Shown here one piece after another: positions 1 to 9,200 of a stretch of 64,000 nt of DNA. The notes under the pieces were generated by a model that saw only the letters and a list, made by a program, of their open reading frames with translations, was not told where the DNA came from and did not search any database. The stretch is from JALUZX01 sp964561605 (GTDB lineage: Bacteria > Planctomycetota > UBA1135 > JALUZX01), in contig CAZLQD010000051.1 in assembly GCA_964561605.1 (NCBI GenBank), forward strand, positions 62,001 to 126,000, read 5' to 3'. The position numbers were made by a program, and so were the translations under genes. The first letter of the stretch is position 1. Each line of letters opens with the position of its first letter.

Positions 1-22
1 GCCAGGAGGAGAGGGGACCTCT

Positions 23-1549
23 TCACTTCCGTCCTCCCGGATTTTCCGGTCCTTCCAGGAGCACCAGGTTCCTGTTCTTCGGCTGGAAGATGCGCCGGGC
101 CAGGTCCAGGACTTCTTTCCCCGTCACGGCCCGGACTTGGGCGGGAAGATCCCACCAGGCCAGGGCTCCCCGCCCGCAGGCCTCCTCCTCGGCCAGGATG
201 GAGGCGAGGCGGGAGGGAGAATCCCTTTCCTCCTGCAGGTCCGCCAGGACCCGCCCCTTGGCCAGCTCCACCTCCTCGGGCTTGGGAGCCCAGGTGGGAA
301 GGAACTGGAGCAGGGTCTCGGCGGCCTGGGAGGGTTTGTCCCCTTCCCGGGGGGTGAGCTCCACGAGGAAGAGGGCCGGCGAACCCGGCCCGGGAAAGGG
401 CGCCTCCACGAGGACGTCCCGGAAGAGGCCCCGGTCCCTGGCCAGGAGGGCCGGGATCCAACCGGTGGCCTGGTTCCCAAGGAGCTGGACCAGGACCCGG
501 AGAGCGGCCCGGCCGGTCTTCCCGGGGAGGCGCCAGCCCAGGAGGGCACCTTCCTCGCCTTTCTCCACCTGGGCATGCAGAGTCCGGGGACCTTCCTGGG
601 GCGGCTCGGAAGGAGGGGTCAGGGGAAGGGGCCGGGTGGAAGAGGGGAGCTTCCTTCCCCAGAGTTCACGGATCAGCCGGTCCAGGCCCGGGGAGACGGG
701 TCCCACCAGGGCAAGGACGACTCGTTCCGGGAGGACCTCCCGCGACCAGAAGGCCTGGGCCTTGCTCCAGAGGATGGGGCCCGGGCCTGGGAGGGCCAGG
801 TAGCGCCGCCTGGGATGGATCCGGAAGGCCTCTCCCAAAAGGAGGCTCCTTCCCCGGAGGCGGGAATCCTCCCGCAAGGCTCGACTCCGGCGGGCCCGCC
901 AGCTCCGGGAGTCCTCCACGACCCTCCTCAGGGCGGGGCACCGGAAACGGACGGCCTCCAGGGAGAGGAAGCGTCCTGCATGAGAAGAAGGGATGGCGAG
1001 CTTCAAGCCGAAACCGGAGACGTCAGCCCAGGTGGCGATCCCGGCGGCGCCGTCTCCTTCGAGCCTGGCAAGCCAGGCCAGGGGCCGGGTCTGCTCCAGC
1101 AGGAGCCGGTCCAGGTCGTTCCTTCGTTTCTCCAGGTCGAGAGAGGGGGCCTTTCCCTGGAGCCTGGCCCGGGCCTCTTCTTCCAGGAGCTTGTCCCGCC
1201 TGGCGAGCCACCTCCTCTCCTTCTCCCACCCCGGGCTTCCCAGGGCCCAGGTGCCGTGGAGGCTCTCTTCGGCCAGGACCTGGGAGATCCCCTCCTCGCC
1301 GATTCCTTCCGATGCCGTGCCCGCCGCGACGAACGTGGCGGCGAAGGTGAGGAATTCGCCGGGTCTTTCCAGGAGGACGAAGCGGACCCCGGAAGGAAGG
1401 GAGAGGATCCTGGGTGGTTTCCCCCCGCCGGGAGGCCGGCCCTTTCCCGGGGGCGGTTCCTGGGTGGGAGCGAGAGCGGAGAGGAGGAGCAACGACACCA
1501 TCGGGCCGAGGCGCCGGCCCGGGATCCTGGTTCTCCTGGAGCGGATCAT
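23..1549 (-). CDS. M16 (insulinase-like) peptidase homologue with a lost zinc site, exported
   Basis: The 508-residue protein begins with a basic stretch and a hydrophobic segment (about residues 17-29) that looks like a signal peptide, so a periplasmic or envelope location is likely. An M16-type opening follows (LPSGVRFVLL, residues 51-60), then a charged helical region and a second domain near residues 270-500, as in two-domain M16 proteins. In active M16 enzymes the opening domain carries HxxEH in a context like AHFLEHMLFKGT. The matching stretch here is SQVLAEESLHGT (residues 89-100), so all three zinc or catalytic residues are replaced (Q90, A93, E94) while the GT end is kept. Proteolysis is therefore unlikely. 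Inactive M16 proteins often pair with an active partner or act as a scaffold. The gene lies 16 bp downstream of lpxA on the same strand and probably shares its transcript. The start is the longest ATG; an internal ATG at residue 17 is an alternative. Confidence 0.75.
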   Translation of the reverse strand: MIRSRRTRIPGRRLGPMVSLLLLSALAPTQEPPPGKGRPPGGGKPPRILSLPSGVRFVLLERPGEFLTFAATFVAAGTASEGIGEEGISQVLAEESLHGTWALGSPGWEKERRWLARRDKLLEEEARARLQGKAPSLDLEKRRNDLDRLLLEQTRPLAWLARLEGDGAAGIATWADVSGFGLKLAIPSSHAGRFLSLEAVRFRCPALRRVVEDSRSWRARRSRALREDSRLRGRSLLLGEAFRIHPRRRYLALPGPGPILWSKAQAFWSREVLPERVVLALVGPVSPGLDRLIRELWGRKLPSSTRPLPLTPPSEPPQEGPRTLHAQVEKGEEGALLGWRLPGKTGRAALRVLVQLLGNQATGWIPALLARDRGLFRDVLVEAPFPGPGSPALFLVELTPREGDKPSQAAETLLQFLPTWAPKPEEVELAKGRVLADLQEERDSPSRLASILAEEEACGRGALAWWDLPAQVRAVTGKEVLDLARRIFQPKNRNLVLLEGPENPGGRK

Positions 1550-1565
1550 GGCAGGGCCCGGCCCC

Positions 1566-2375
1566 CTATTCTCCAGAGTGGAGTTTCGGTTTCCTGGACA
1601 GGCATACGCCTCGCTTGGAGGTGGAAACGAATTCCAGGAGGGTGTTCACCTCCTCGCAGGGAGGGACTTCCCTCTGGACCTTCTTCACCAGTTCCTCCAG
1701 TTCGAAGGGCGGCTCGGTGAAGAAGAGGATCCTGAAGGCCTTCCGCAGGGAATGGATCACCTCCTGGGGGACGCCTCTCCTCTCCAGGCCCACCCGGTTC
1801 AGGCCGATCAGGCTCGCCCGGTCGCCCTGGACGAGGCCGTAGGGGGGGACGTCCCGGGAGGCCATGGCGCCGGCGCCGAGCATGGCCATGGTCCCCACGC
1901 GTCCGAACTGGTGGACGGCGCTCATGGCCCCGGCGGTGACCTTGTCCTGGATCTCCACGTGGCCCGCGATGGAGGTCAGGTTGGAGAGCACCACCTGGTT
2001 CCCCACGGTGACGTCGTGTCCCAGGTGGACGCTGATGAGGAAGAAGTTGTCGTCGCCGATCCTGGTGACGCCTCCCCCCTTCTCCGTGCCGGGATGGATG
2101 GTGACGAATTCCCGGATCTTGTTGCGGTTCCCGATGATCAGCTTCCCCCCCTCGCCCTTCTCTTTGTGGTCCTGGGGCTGCATGCCCAGGATGGCGCCGG
2201 GGAAGATCTGGCAGTCTTCGCCGATGGTGGTGTCCCCGTCGATGACTACGTGGGCGTGGATCCTCGTCCGGGCGCCGATCTTCACTTTGGGGCCGATGAT
2301 GGAATATGGGCCGATCCTGACGTCTTCGCCGAGGACGGCCTCCTTCGCCACGATCGCGGTGGGGTGGATCTCCAT
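1566..2375 (-). CDS. lpxA: UDP-N-acetylglucosamine acyltransferase
   Basis: This is the first enzyme of lipid A synthesis. It transfers a 3-hydroxyacyl chain from acyl carrier protein to UDP-GlcNAc in the cytoplasm. The 269 residues show the left-handed beta-helix hexapeptide repeats from the N terminus (MEIHPTAIV, IGPYSIIG). The catalytic region SVHLGHDVTVGN matches the His-bearing segment of E. coli LpxA, followed by the conserved SAVHQFGRVG and GDRASLIGLNRVGL, and the alpha-helical tail is present. I chose the ATG at 2375 because GGAG sits 7 nt upstream and MEIHPTA fits the family start. An upstream in-frame ATG at 2408 would add 11 residues without a clear ribosome site. Its presence indicates an outer membrane with lipid A, in keeping with the arn genes further along. 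Confidence 0.95.
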   Translation of the reverse strand: MEIHPTAIVAKEAVLGEDVRIGPYSIIGPKVKIGARTRIHAHVVIDGDTTIGEDCQIFPGAILGMQPQDHKEKGEGGKLIIGNRNKIREFVTIHPGTEKGGGVTRIGDDNFFLISVHLGHDVTVGNQVVLSNLTSIAGHVEIQDKVTAGAMSAVHQFGRVGTMAMLGAGAMASRDVPPYGLVQGDRASLIGLNRVGLERRGVPQEVIHSLRKAFRILFFTEPPFELEELVKKVQREVPPCEEVNTLLEFVSTSKRGVCLSRKPKLHSGE

Positions 2376-2444
2376 GCAGGTCTCCGAGAGCTTGCTCCTT
2401 GGGGCCATTGTCCCGGCCCCGGGGGCTGGAAGCAACGATCCGTC

Positions 2445-2473
2445 TTGGGAGAGGGAGGGCGGAGGACTATACT
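2445..2473 (+). promoter_or_regulatory. Probable sigma-70-type promoter for clcA and the EI-like gene
   Basis: TTGGGA at 2445-2450 is separated by 17 bp from TATACT at 2468-2473. This is a good -35/-10 pair in an otherwise GC-rich divergent region. Transcription would begin near 2480 and leave a leader of about 109 nt before the TTG start of clcA. The call rests on sequence only. Confidence 0.5.
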
Positions 2474-2510
2474 TCCCTCCCCGGGCCCGGCCGGCGGGAG
2501 TGACCGGGGC

Positions 2511-2543
2511 AGGGTCCTGCGCTCGCCTCCAGGGCCCTTTTTT
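2511..2543 (+). terminator. Terminator-like hairpin in the clcA leader (possible attenuator)
   Basis: AGGGTCCTG (2511-2519) pairs with CAGGGCCCT (2530-2538), giving 9 bp with one U-G pair and a 10-nt loop. Six T residues follow at 2538-2543. It lies between the putative promoter at 2445-2473 and the clcA start at 2589, and nothing upstream on this strand needs terminating. It therefore looks like a leader terminator that could be conditionally read through. Confidence 0.5.
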
Positions 2544-2588
2544 CCTTACCGACCACTTGGATTCGCGGCCCTTGGAGAAGGACCTTCC

Positions 2589-4517
2589 TTGAAGGAAAAC
2601 GAGCCGGGTAACACCAGGGATAGACCGGGGGAGGCCGGAGAGGGGCGTTCCCTGCGGGGAGCCTGGCTGGGCTGGCTGGCCCAGCTGGTCAAGCTCCTGG
2701 ACCTGAAGGCCACGGGGAGGTGGATGGTCTTCGGCCTCCTCATCGGCCTGGTGGGGGGGCTTGGAGCCCTGGCCTTCGAGGGCGGCCTGGAGTTCACCCA
2801 GAAACACCTCCTCTACCATCCCACGGGGTTCCACCCGGCCCGGGCCGGCGATCCCCAGGCCGGATTCGGCCAGGAGGAGAACCTGGCCGTCTCCTGGTGG
2901 CTCCTCCTCCTCATCCCCGTGCTTGGGGGAGCGGTGAGCGGCTTCCTCATCTTCACCTGGGCCCCCGAGGCGGAGGGTCACGGCACGGACGCCATGGTGA
3001 AGAGCTTCCACAGGCTCAACGGCATGATCCGGCGCCGGGTGGTACCCCTGAAGGCCGTGGCGAGCTTCATCACCATCGGCACGGGGGGCTCGGCCGGGAA
3101 GGAGGGTCCCATCGCCCAGATCGGTGGGGGATTCGGCTCCATGCTGGCGGACTGGCTCAAGACCTCCCGCCGGGACAGGAGGCTCATGCTCCTGGCCGGG
3201 GCATCGGCCGGCCTGGGCGCCATCTTCCAGGCCCCCCTGGGGGCGGCCCTCTTCGCCGGAGAGGTGCTCTACAAGGAAACGGACATGGAGGTGGACGCCC
3301 TGGTCCCCTGCCTCATCTCCTCCATCGTGGGATACTGGATCTACATGATGGGCCTCTCGGGGATGGGCCTTCCCACGGGGGAGGGTCTCTTCGCCATGCC
3401 CCCCGATCCCAGGATCATGGATTTCACCAGGCCCTGGGAGCTCCCCATATACGCCGTACTCGGTGTAGTCTGCGCCCTGGTGGGACTCGTCTACATCAAG
3501 TTCTTCTACGGATCCCGGGACCGGTTCTTCCACAAGCTCTCCTTCATCCCTCTCACCATGCGGCCCGCCGTGGGGGGACTCCTGCTGGGTCTCCTGGCGG
3601 TGTTCCTGGGCGACACCCTCGGTTTCGGCGGTGCGAACGTCCTGGGCGGGGGGTACGGCGTGATCCAGTTGGCCATCAACGGCACCCTTCCCATCTGGGT
3701 CATGGCCGTTTTGGCCTTCGGGAAGATCCTGGCCACGTCCTTCACGATCTCTTCCGGCGGATCGGGAGGGGTCTTCGCACCGAGCCTCGTGGTAGGGGCC
3801 CTGCTGGGGGGGATCGTGGGGAACATGGCGGTGACCCTGGGGTTGGCCCAGCACGCGGCCCCCTTCGTCCTGGTGGGAATGGGCGGGTTCTTCGGGGGAG
3901 TGGCAAAGGTGCCCATCACCTCGGTGATCATGGTCTCGGAGATGACCAAGTCCTACGGGCTCCTGGCTCCCCTGATGCTGGTCTGCACGGTCTCCTTCCT
4001 CCTGATCCGCCGGTGGACCCTCTACGAGGAGCAGGTCCCCACGAGGCTGGACTCCCAGGCCCACAGGGGGGACTTCGTGGCGGACTTCCTCCAGGAACTC
4101 CAGGTGGGTGAGGTCATGGAGACCAGGAACCTCCCTCCCTTCATCCGGACGGGAACTCCCTTGAGAGACATCATGCATCTCGTGTCCCAGGACGAGCACG
4201 AGACCTTCCCCGTCGTGGACGGCGAGGGGAGGATGGTGGGGGTGATCACCCTGGCGGAGGTGAGGCGTGTGATTACGGAGCAGGTGATCTGGGATCTCGT
4301 TGTGGTGGAGGAGTTCCTCCAGGAACAGGTGGAGCCGGTGTTTCCTTCCCACGACCTGCACACGGCCTTGCGCCGGCTCACCAGGGGCTCGGTGGAGGAA
4401 CTGCCCGTCGTGGCCGAGGAAGAGCCCGAGAGGGTGGTGGGCATGATCTCCCGGAAGGACGTGATCGCCGCATACGACCGGATGGTCCAGTCGGCGGGCC
4501 AGGGCCAATGGAGTTGA
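2589..4517 (+). CDS. clcA: ClC-family chloride channel or Cl-/H+ antiporter with C-terminal CBS pair
   Basis: This is a polytopic inner-membrane protein of 642 residues. ClC signatures are clear: GHGTD in the position of GSGIP, GGSAGKEGP with the gating glutamate near residue 172, and GSGGVFAPS. Two CBS domains occupy roughly the last 130 residues (LVSQDEHETFPVVD and LTRGSVEELPVV), where nucleotides usually bind to regulate gating. The start is a TTG at 2589 with GGAGAAGGA ending 6 nt upstream. No ATG occurs before the first membrane helix, and reading further upstream gives only low-complexity sequence antisense to lpxA. The EI-like gene begins 3 bp after the stop, so the two are co-transcribed. 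The gating glutamate argues for an antiporter, but transport mode cannot be settled from this alone. Confidence 0.93.
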   Translation: MKENEPGNTRDRPGEAGEGRSLRGAWLGWLAQLVKLLDLKATGRWMVFGLLIGLVGGLGALAFEGGLEFTQKHLLYHPTGFHPARAGDPQAGFGQEENLAVSWWLLLLIPVLGGAVSGFLIFTWAPEAEGHGTDAMVKSFHRLNGMIRRRVVPLKAVASFITIGTGGSAGKEGPIAQIGGGFGSMLADWLKTSRRDRRLMLLAGASAGLGAIFQAPLGAALFAGEVLYKETDMEVDALVPCLISSIVGYWIYMMGLSGMGLPTGEGLFAMPPDPRIMDFTRPWELPIYAVLGVVCALVGLVYIKFFYGSRDRFFHKLSFIPLTMRPAVGGLLLGLLAVFLGDTLGFGGANVLGGGYGVIQLAINGTLPIWVMAVLAFGKILATSFTISSGGSGGVFAPSLVVGALLGGIVGNMAVTLGLAQHAAPFVLVGMGGFFGGVAKVPITSVIMVSEMTKSYGLLAPLMLVCTVSFLLIRRWTLYEEQVPTRLDSQAHRGDFVADFLQELQVGEVMETRNLPPFIRTGTPLRDIMHLVSQDEHETFPVVDGEGRMVGVITLAEVRRVITEQVIWDLVVVEEFLQEQVEPVFPSHDLHTALRRLTRGSVEELPVVAEEEPERVVGMISRKDVIAAYDRMVQSAGQGQWS

Positions 4518-4520
4518 GAA

Positions 4521-6221
4521 ATGGGTGAACGTTTGAGGGGAATCCCGATCTCGCCGGGCGTCGCCATGGGGCCGTTGCACTTCAAGACGGACCAGCTGGA
4601 CGAGCTCAAGGGGGGGCACATCCTGGCCCACAGGGTCGAGGAAGAGGTGGAGCGGTTCCGGGGGGCCGTGCGCATGGCCCGCCTGGAACTGGAGGAACTC
4701 CGGCAGAGGCACGGGGGTTCCATGAAGGAGGCGGACCTCCAGATCCTGGACGTCCACGCCGCCTACCTCCAGGATCCTTCCTTCCTCGATTCCGTGGAGA
4801 GGATCATCCGGAGCGAATTGCTGAGGGGCGAGAGCGCCGTCGCCAGGGTGGTGGGGGATTTCGAGCGGGTCATGGACCTGGTGGAGGACGAGGAGCTCAA
4901 GGCCCGGGCCGAGGACCTCAGGGACGTGGGGCTTCGGGTCCTGCGCTGGATGAAGGTGGAGGAGATCGAGGGAGGGCAGGCCCCGCCGGAGCCGACGGAG
5001 CCTTACATCCTGGCGGCGAGGAGGCTCTCCGTCTCGGACATGTTCTCCCTGGACAGGAAGCTGGTCCTGGGGATCCTGGCCCAGGAGGGGAGCGGAACCT
5101 CCCATGCCGCCATCCTGGCCCGGTCGATGCGCATCCCTTCCCTGACGGGCGTGGAGGACCTCTTCGAGCGGGCCTCCGAGGGAGACCTGGTGATCCTGGA
5201 CGCATCGGAAGGGGTGGTCAGGATCAATCCGGACGAGCGGGTCCTCCGGGAGTTCGAGGAGGCCGCTTCCTCCCTCTCTCCCGTGGAGCAGGGAATCGGC
5301 CCCGGCGAGACGGCCACGAGGGACGGCGAGCCCGTGGTCGTGGTGGGGAGTTGCGGAACCCTGGCCGACGTGGATCGTTGCGCCGAGCTGGGCTTGGGGG
5401 GGATCGGAGTCTACAGGACGGAACTCCTCTTCGTGGCCGAGGAGACTCCCTCGGAGGAGATGGCCTACCATCACTACAGGGAGGTCCTGAAGCGGGCGGG
5501 GGGGGCCCCGGTCACCTTCAGGCTCCTGAACTCCGAGTTGCGTTGCCTGGAGCGGGGCGCCGAAGAGAGGAATCCCTCCCTGGGGATGCGTTCCATCCGG
5601 GCCCTCTTCAGGAAACCGGAGCTTCTCAGGCTCCAGGTCAGGGCCCTTCTCAGGGCGGCGGCGGGGGATTCCCTGAACGTCCTGGTCCCCTTCGTCACCA
5701 CCAAGGAAGACCTGCGCAGGGTGAAGGAGGTGTTGGAGCGGGAGAAGGCGGACCTGGATCGCTCCGGTGCCGGGGTTGCGGCGGAGGTGAAGGTGGGCCT
5801 TTGCGTGGACGTGCCCGCCACGGCCCTGGCCCTTTCGGAGTTCCTGGGAGAGGTGGACTTCGTGGTGATCGGCCTGGACGACCTGACCCAGTACCTCCTG
5901 GCGGCCGACAGGGATTCTCTGGCCGTGCGGCCCTGGTTCCAGGCATCCCATCCCGGACTCTTCCGGCTCCTGGCCGCCCTCCACCAGACCGCCCGCGAGC
6001 GGAACCTCCCGGTGGGGCTCTTCGGGGAGAACGCCGCCGATCCCGTCTCCCTTCCCTTCTTCCTCGGTGTGGGATTCCGGTCCTTCTCCATCTCGCCCGT
6101 GAGGGTGCCCTCCTTCCTGAGGGCCCTTTCCTCCCTGGAGATCGCCCGATGCAGGGATCTGGCCTCCAAGGCCTTGACTCTCGGTTCGGCCGAGGAGATC
6201 CGGGCCCTCCTGGCCACCTAG
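4521..6221 (+). CDS. PTS enzyme I-like protein with a degenerate PEP-binding barrel
   Basis: The 566 residues follow the layout of PEP-protein phosphotransferase (EI): N-terminal domain, phosphohistidine domain and PEP-binding barrel. The phosphorylatable histidine is present in GSGTSHAAILARS (H195), as is GIGVYRTELLF with the PEP-contacting arginine. The barrel is altered. The usual RTxDIGGDK is FRLLNSELR; the Mg-binding glutamate of MVEIPSA is an aspartate (CVDVPAT); GTNDLTQY reads GLDDLTQY; and the catalytic cysteine of the MCGE motif is phenylalanine (LFGE, F501). Normal PEP chemistry is therefore doubtful. No HPr or EIIA gene is nearby. It may be a regulatory or phosphohistidine-relay paralogue linked to the ClC channel in its operon. 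Family assignment is firm; activity is an open question. Confidence 0.85.
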   Translation: MGERLRGIPISPGVAMGPLHFKTDQLDELKGGHILAHRVEEEVERFRGAVRMARLELEELRQRHGGSMKEADLQILDVHAAYLQDPSFLDSVERIIRSELLRGESAVARVVGDFERVMDLVEDEELKARAEDLRDVGLRVLRWMKVEEIEGGQAPPEPTEPYILAARRLSVSDMFSLDRKLVLGILAQEGSGTSHAAILARSMRIPSLTGVEDLFERASEGDLVILDASEGVVRINPDERVLREFEEAASSLSPVEQGIGPGETATRDGEPVVVVGSCGTLADVDRCAELGLGGIGVYRTELLFVAEETPSEEMAYHHYREVLKRAGGAPVTFRLLNSELRCLERGAEERNPSLGMRSIRALFRKPELLRLQVRALLRAAAGDSLNVLVPFVTTKEDLRRVKEVLEREKADLDRSGAGVAAEVKVGLCVDVPATALALSEFLGEVDFVVIGLDDLTQYLLAADRDSLAVRPWFQASHPGLFRLLAALHQTARERNLPVGLFGENAADPVSLPFFLGVGFRSFSISPVRVPSFLRALSSLEIARCRDLASKALTLGSAEEIRALLAT

Positions 6222-6253
6222 GGGAGGGGGGCCTCACGTTTCGGGGGAGGGAC

Positions 6254-9200
6254 TCAGTCCTCCAGGAGACCGGCGAACTCCTTGCGCTCCCTGGGGGTGA
6301 AATCCCTGGTGGACAGGCGGCGCGCGATCCGGAGGATTCTGTCCGGCCGCAATTCCCAGATCCGGGCCGTCCCGTCGGTGGAGCAAGTGAGGACCCGGTC
6401 TCCCGAGGGGGAGAAGCGGGCGCAAGTCACTATCCTCTCGTGGCCTTTGAGAACCATGACGGGCTTCCCGTCGGCGGCGCGCCAGACCCGGGCCGTCTTG
6501 TCCTTGGAGGCCGAGACGACCCTGGTTCCGTCTGAGGAGAATTCCGCCCAGACGATGGCCTGGGTATGGCCCAGCAAGTGGGCCAGGACCTTTCCCTGGA
6601 GGTTCACGAGGTCGATCCGCCCGTTCTCCCGCCCCAGGAGGATCTTGTTTCCTTTGGGACTCAGCCGGGCGAAGGTCACCCGGGAACCCCTTGCCGGGAA
6701 GGAGAACCACTTCCTCCCGGAAAGGGTCCACCCCTGGACGAAGACGTCTTTCGTGACGAAGAGAATCGCCTTGCCGGAAGGGAAGAAGTCGTAGGTCGGG
6801 AAGGACCCCGCCTTGGGGGGCAGCACCCGGAGAAGTCTTCCTTCCCTGGTCCATACCCTCGGGGATCCGTAGGCCCGGCAGGCCAGGACCAGCTTCCCGT
6901 CCCTGGAAAATATGGCTGGCCGGATCCTCCTGGCCCCTTCCACGTGGATGTAGGTCCTTGTGCGGAAGGACTCCGCCTCCTTGACGAGGATGGACCCGTC
7001 CGTCCAGGTGACCAGGAGGTATTTTCCGGAAGGAGAGACCTCCACGCCGGCCAGGTCCTTTCCGAAGGCCGCCTTGAGGATGGTCCCGTGGACGGTCCAG
7101 ACCCTCACGGCTCCACCGAGTGTGGCGGTCACGACCTTGTTCCCGCCGGGGAAGAAGGCACCGTGCTCCACGGCGGGACGCCGGCGGGGGGTTCCCCTCT
7201 TCCCAAGGCGGTAGGGAAGGGCGTGATCGAGGAGGGGGTATCCTCCGGGGCGGAGGCTCCAGAGGCGGGCCGTCCTGTCATTGGAGACCGTGGCCAGCAG
7301 GTCCCCCGTGGAAGAAAGGATTCCGTCCTGGATGGGGGCGTAGTGTCCGTGGATATGGGCCAGGAGGGTGCCTCCCAGGTCGTAGACCTGGACGATCCCC
7401 TGGTTGTAGACGAGGACGATTCGGCCGGAGCCGGGGGAGAAGTGGACCTTCAGGAACCCCGGCTGGAGCCCTTTGATCCAGACCGGCGTGGTGGAGGTCG
7501 GCTTCCAGAGGCGGAGAGTGTGGTCGTACCCGGCGGACAGGAGCCACTTCCCGTCGGGGGAAAAGAGGAGATGGAAGATGGATCCGAAATGGCCTTTCAG
7601 GATATTCAGAACCTTACCCTCCCGGTTCCAGATCCTGATGTCCCCTCGGTTCGTCCCTGTGGCGAGGGTCCTCCCGTCGGGGGAGACCGCCAGGCGTCTG
7701 AGGGGGTGATCCTGGACTTTCCATTTCTTCAGGAGGTTCCCCCGGAGATCCCGGAGCCTGACGACCCCGTGCTCACCCCCCTCGGCGATGATTCCCCCCA
7801 TCGGGGCCACGGCGAAATTCCTCATTCCCCTGGGTTCGTCGGGGAGGATCCGTTTCCAGGATCCGTCCAGGGCGTAGAGGGCCGTCTTCCCGGCCCTCGA
7901 CCAGGTCAGGAGGAAACCCGCTTTGGACGATAGAAGATAACGTTGCCTCGGAAAGGAGGCGATCTTGAAGGAGGCGATCTTCTTCCCAAACAGGGTCCAC
8001 CGGGCGGCTTCGGCGCGGCTGTCCACGGTGAAGATCGATTTCCCCCCCGGGAGGAAGCAGGCCGCCTGGATCCGGTTCTTCTTCCCCCCGATGACCCCGA
8101 GGGCTTTCCCGTCCAGGCCCCAAGTCCTGGCCGTTCCGTCCAGGGAACGGGTCAGGAGCCACCAGCCGTTCGGGGAGAATTGAATGTGCCGGACGATGCC
8201 CTTGTGTCCCTTGAAGAGAGACTTTTCCCGGATTCCCGCCACGACCGCCTGGATCTGGGAGAGGGACTGGGGGAGGACGGCCTTCTCCAGGGCGGCCCTG
8301 GCCAGGAGGAGGGAGAGTGCCTGGTCCTGCCGGAAGAGGTGGGCCGAGGCCCCCGACAGGGCTAGGGCCTTGGTCTCCCTCAGGAGAATACGGTTCTTCT
8401 GGTCCGCTTCCCGGAGGTTTTCCAGGAAGTACAGGGTGAGTCCCAGGGCCAGGACCAGGAGGACCAGGGTGCCGGAGAGGACCAGGTTCTTCGAGACCCA
8501 CCGTTTCACCTTCCTGGCGATGGATGGGGGGCGTGCCAGGACGGGTTCCCCCCGGAGGATCCTCTCCAGGTCCTGGGCGAAGTCCAGGGCGGTGTGGTAC
8601 CGCTTCTCCGGGTCTTCCTCCATGGCCGTGGCAAGGACCAGGCAGAGGTCCCTCGAGAGGGCGGGGTTGAGCCGTCGGGGGTCGGGGAAGGACCCGGAGA
8701 GGATGTTCTGGCGGACCCTTTCCAGGGTGGGGCCGTGGAAGGGTTTCTTTCCCGTGAGGCACTCGTAGAGGGTGACTCCCAGGGAGAAGACGTCGCTCCT
8801 GGGACTGGGCGGGGCCGGTGCGGGCCCCAGCCTCTCGGGGGCCATGTACTCGGGCGTTCCCAGGAAACCGGGGAAGATACCCCCTTCCAAGGAACCCCGT
8901 CCTTCGTGGTCGGCCATGTCGAAGTCCAGGACCACCGGTTTCCCTTCGGGCGTCACAAGGATGTTTGCCGGCTTGATGTCCCCGTGGACGAGGCCGGCCT
9001 CGTGGGCCGCATGGATGGCCCGGGAGGTTTCCGCCAGGATGGCCAGGACTTCCTTCACGGTCTTCTGGCCGGCGGGGGCTCCTTTCTCCCGGATCCAGGC
9101 GGCGAGGTTCCTTCCTTCGATGAAGGGCATCACCAGGAAGGGGATTCCCCCGGCTTCACCGGCGTCGAAGATCGGGCAGATGGCGGGATGGCGGATTCTG

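Noticed and set aside
2480..2588. Fluoride riboswitch before the ClC gene
   Set aside because: The leader has a terminator hairpin but not the conserved fluoride aptamer core, and the channel has the chloride-type GKEGP motif.
1566..5984. A 1472-codon minus-strand open frame spanning lpxA and far beyond
   Set aside because: Only the last 269 codons are lpxA. The rest is antisense to clcA and the EI-like gene and has the low-complexity Gly/Pro/His composition of a GC-rich shadow frame.
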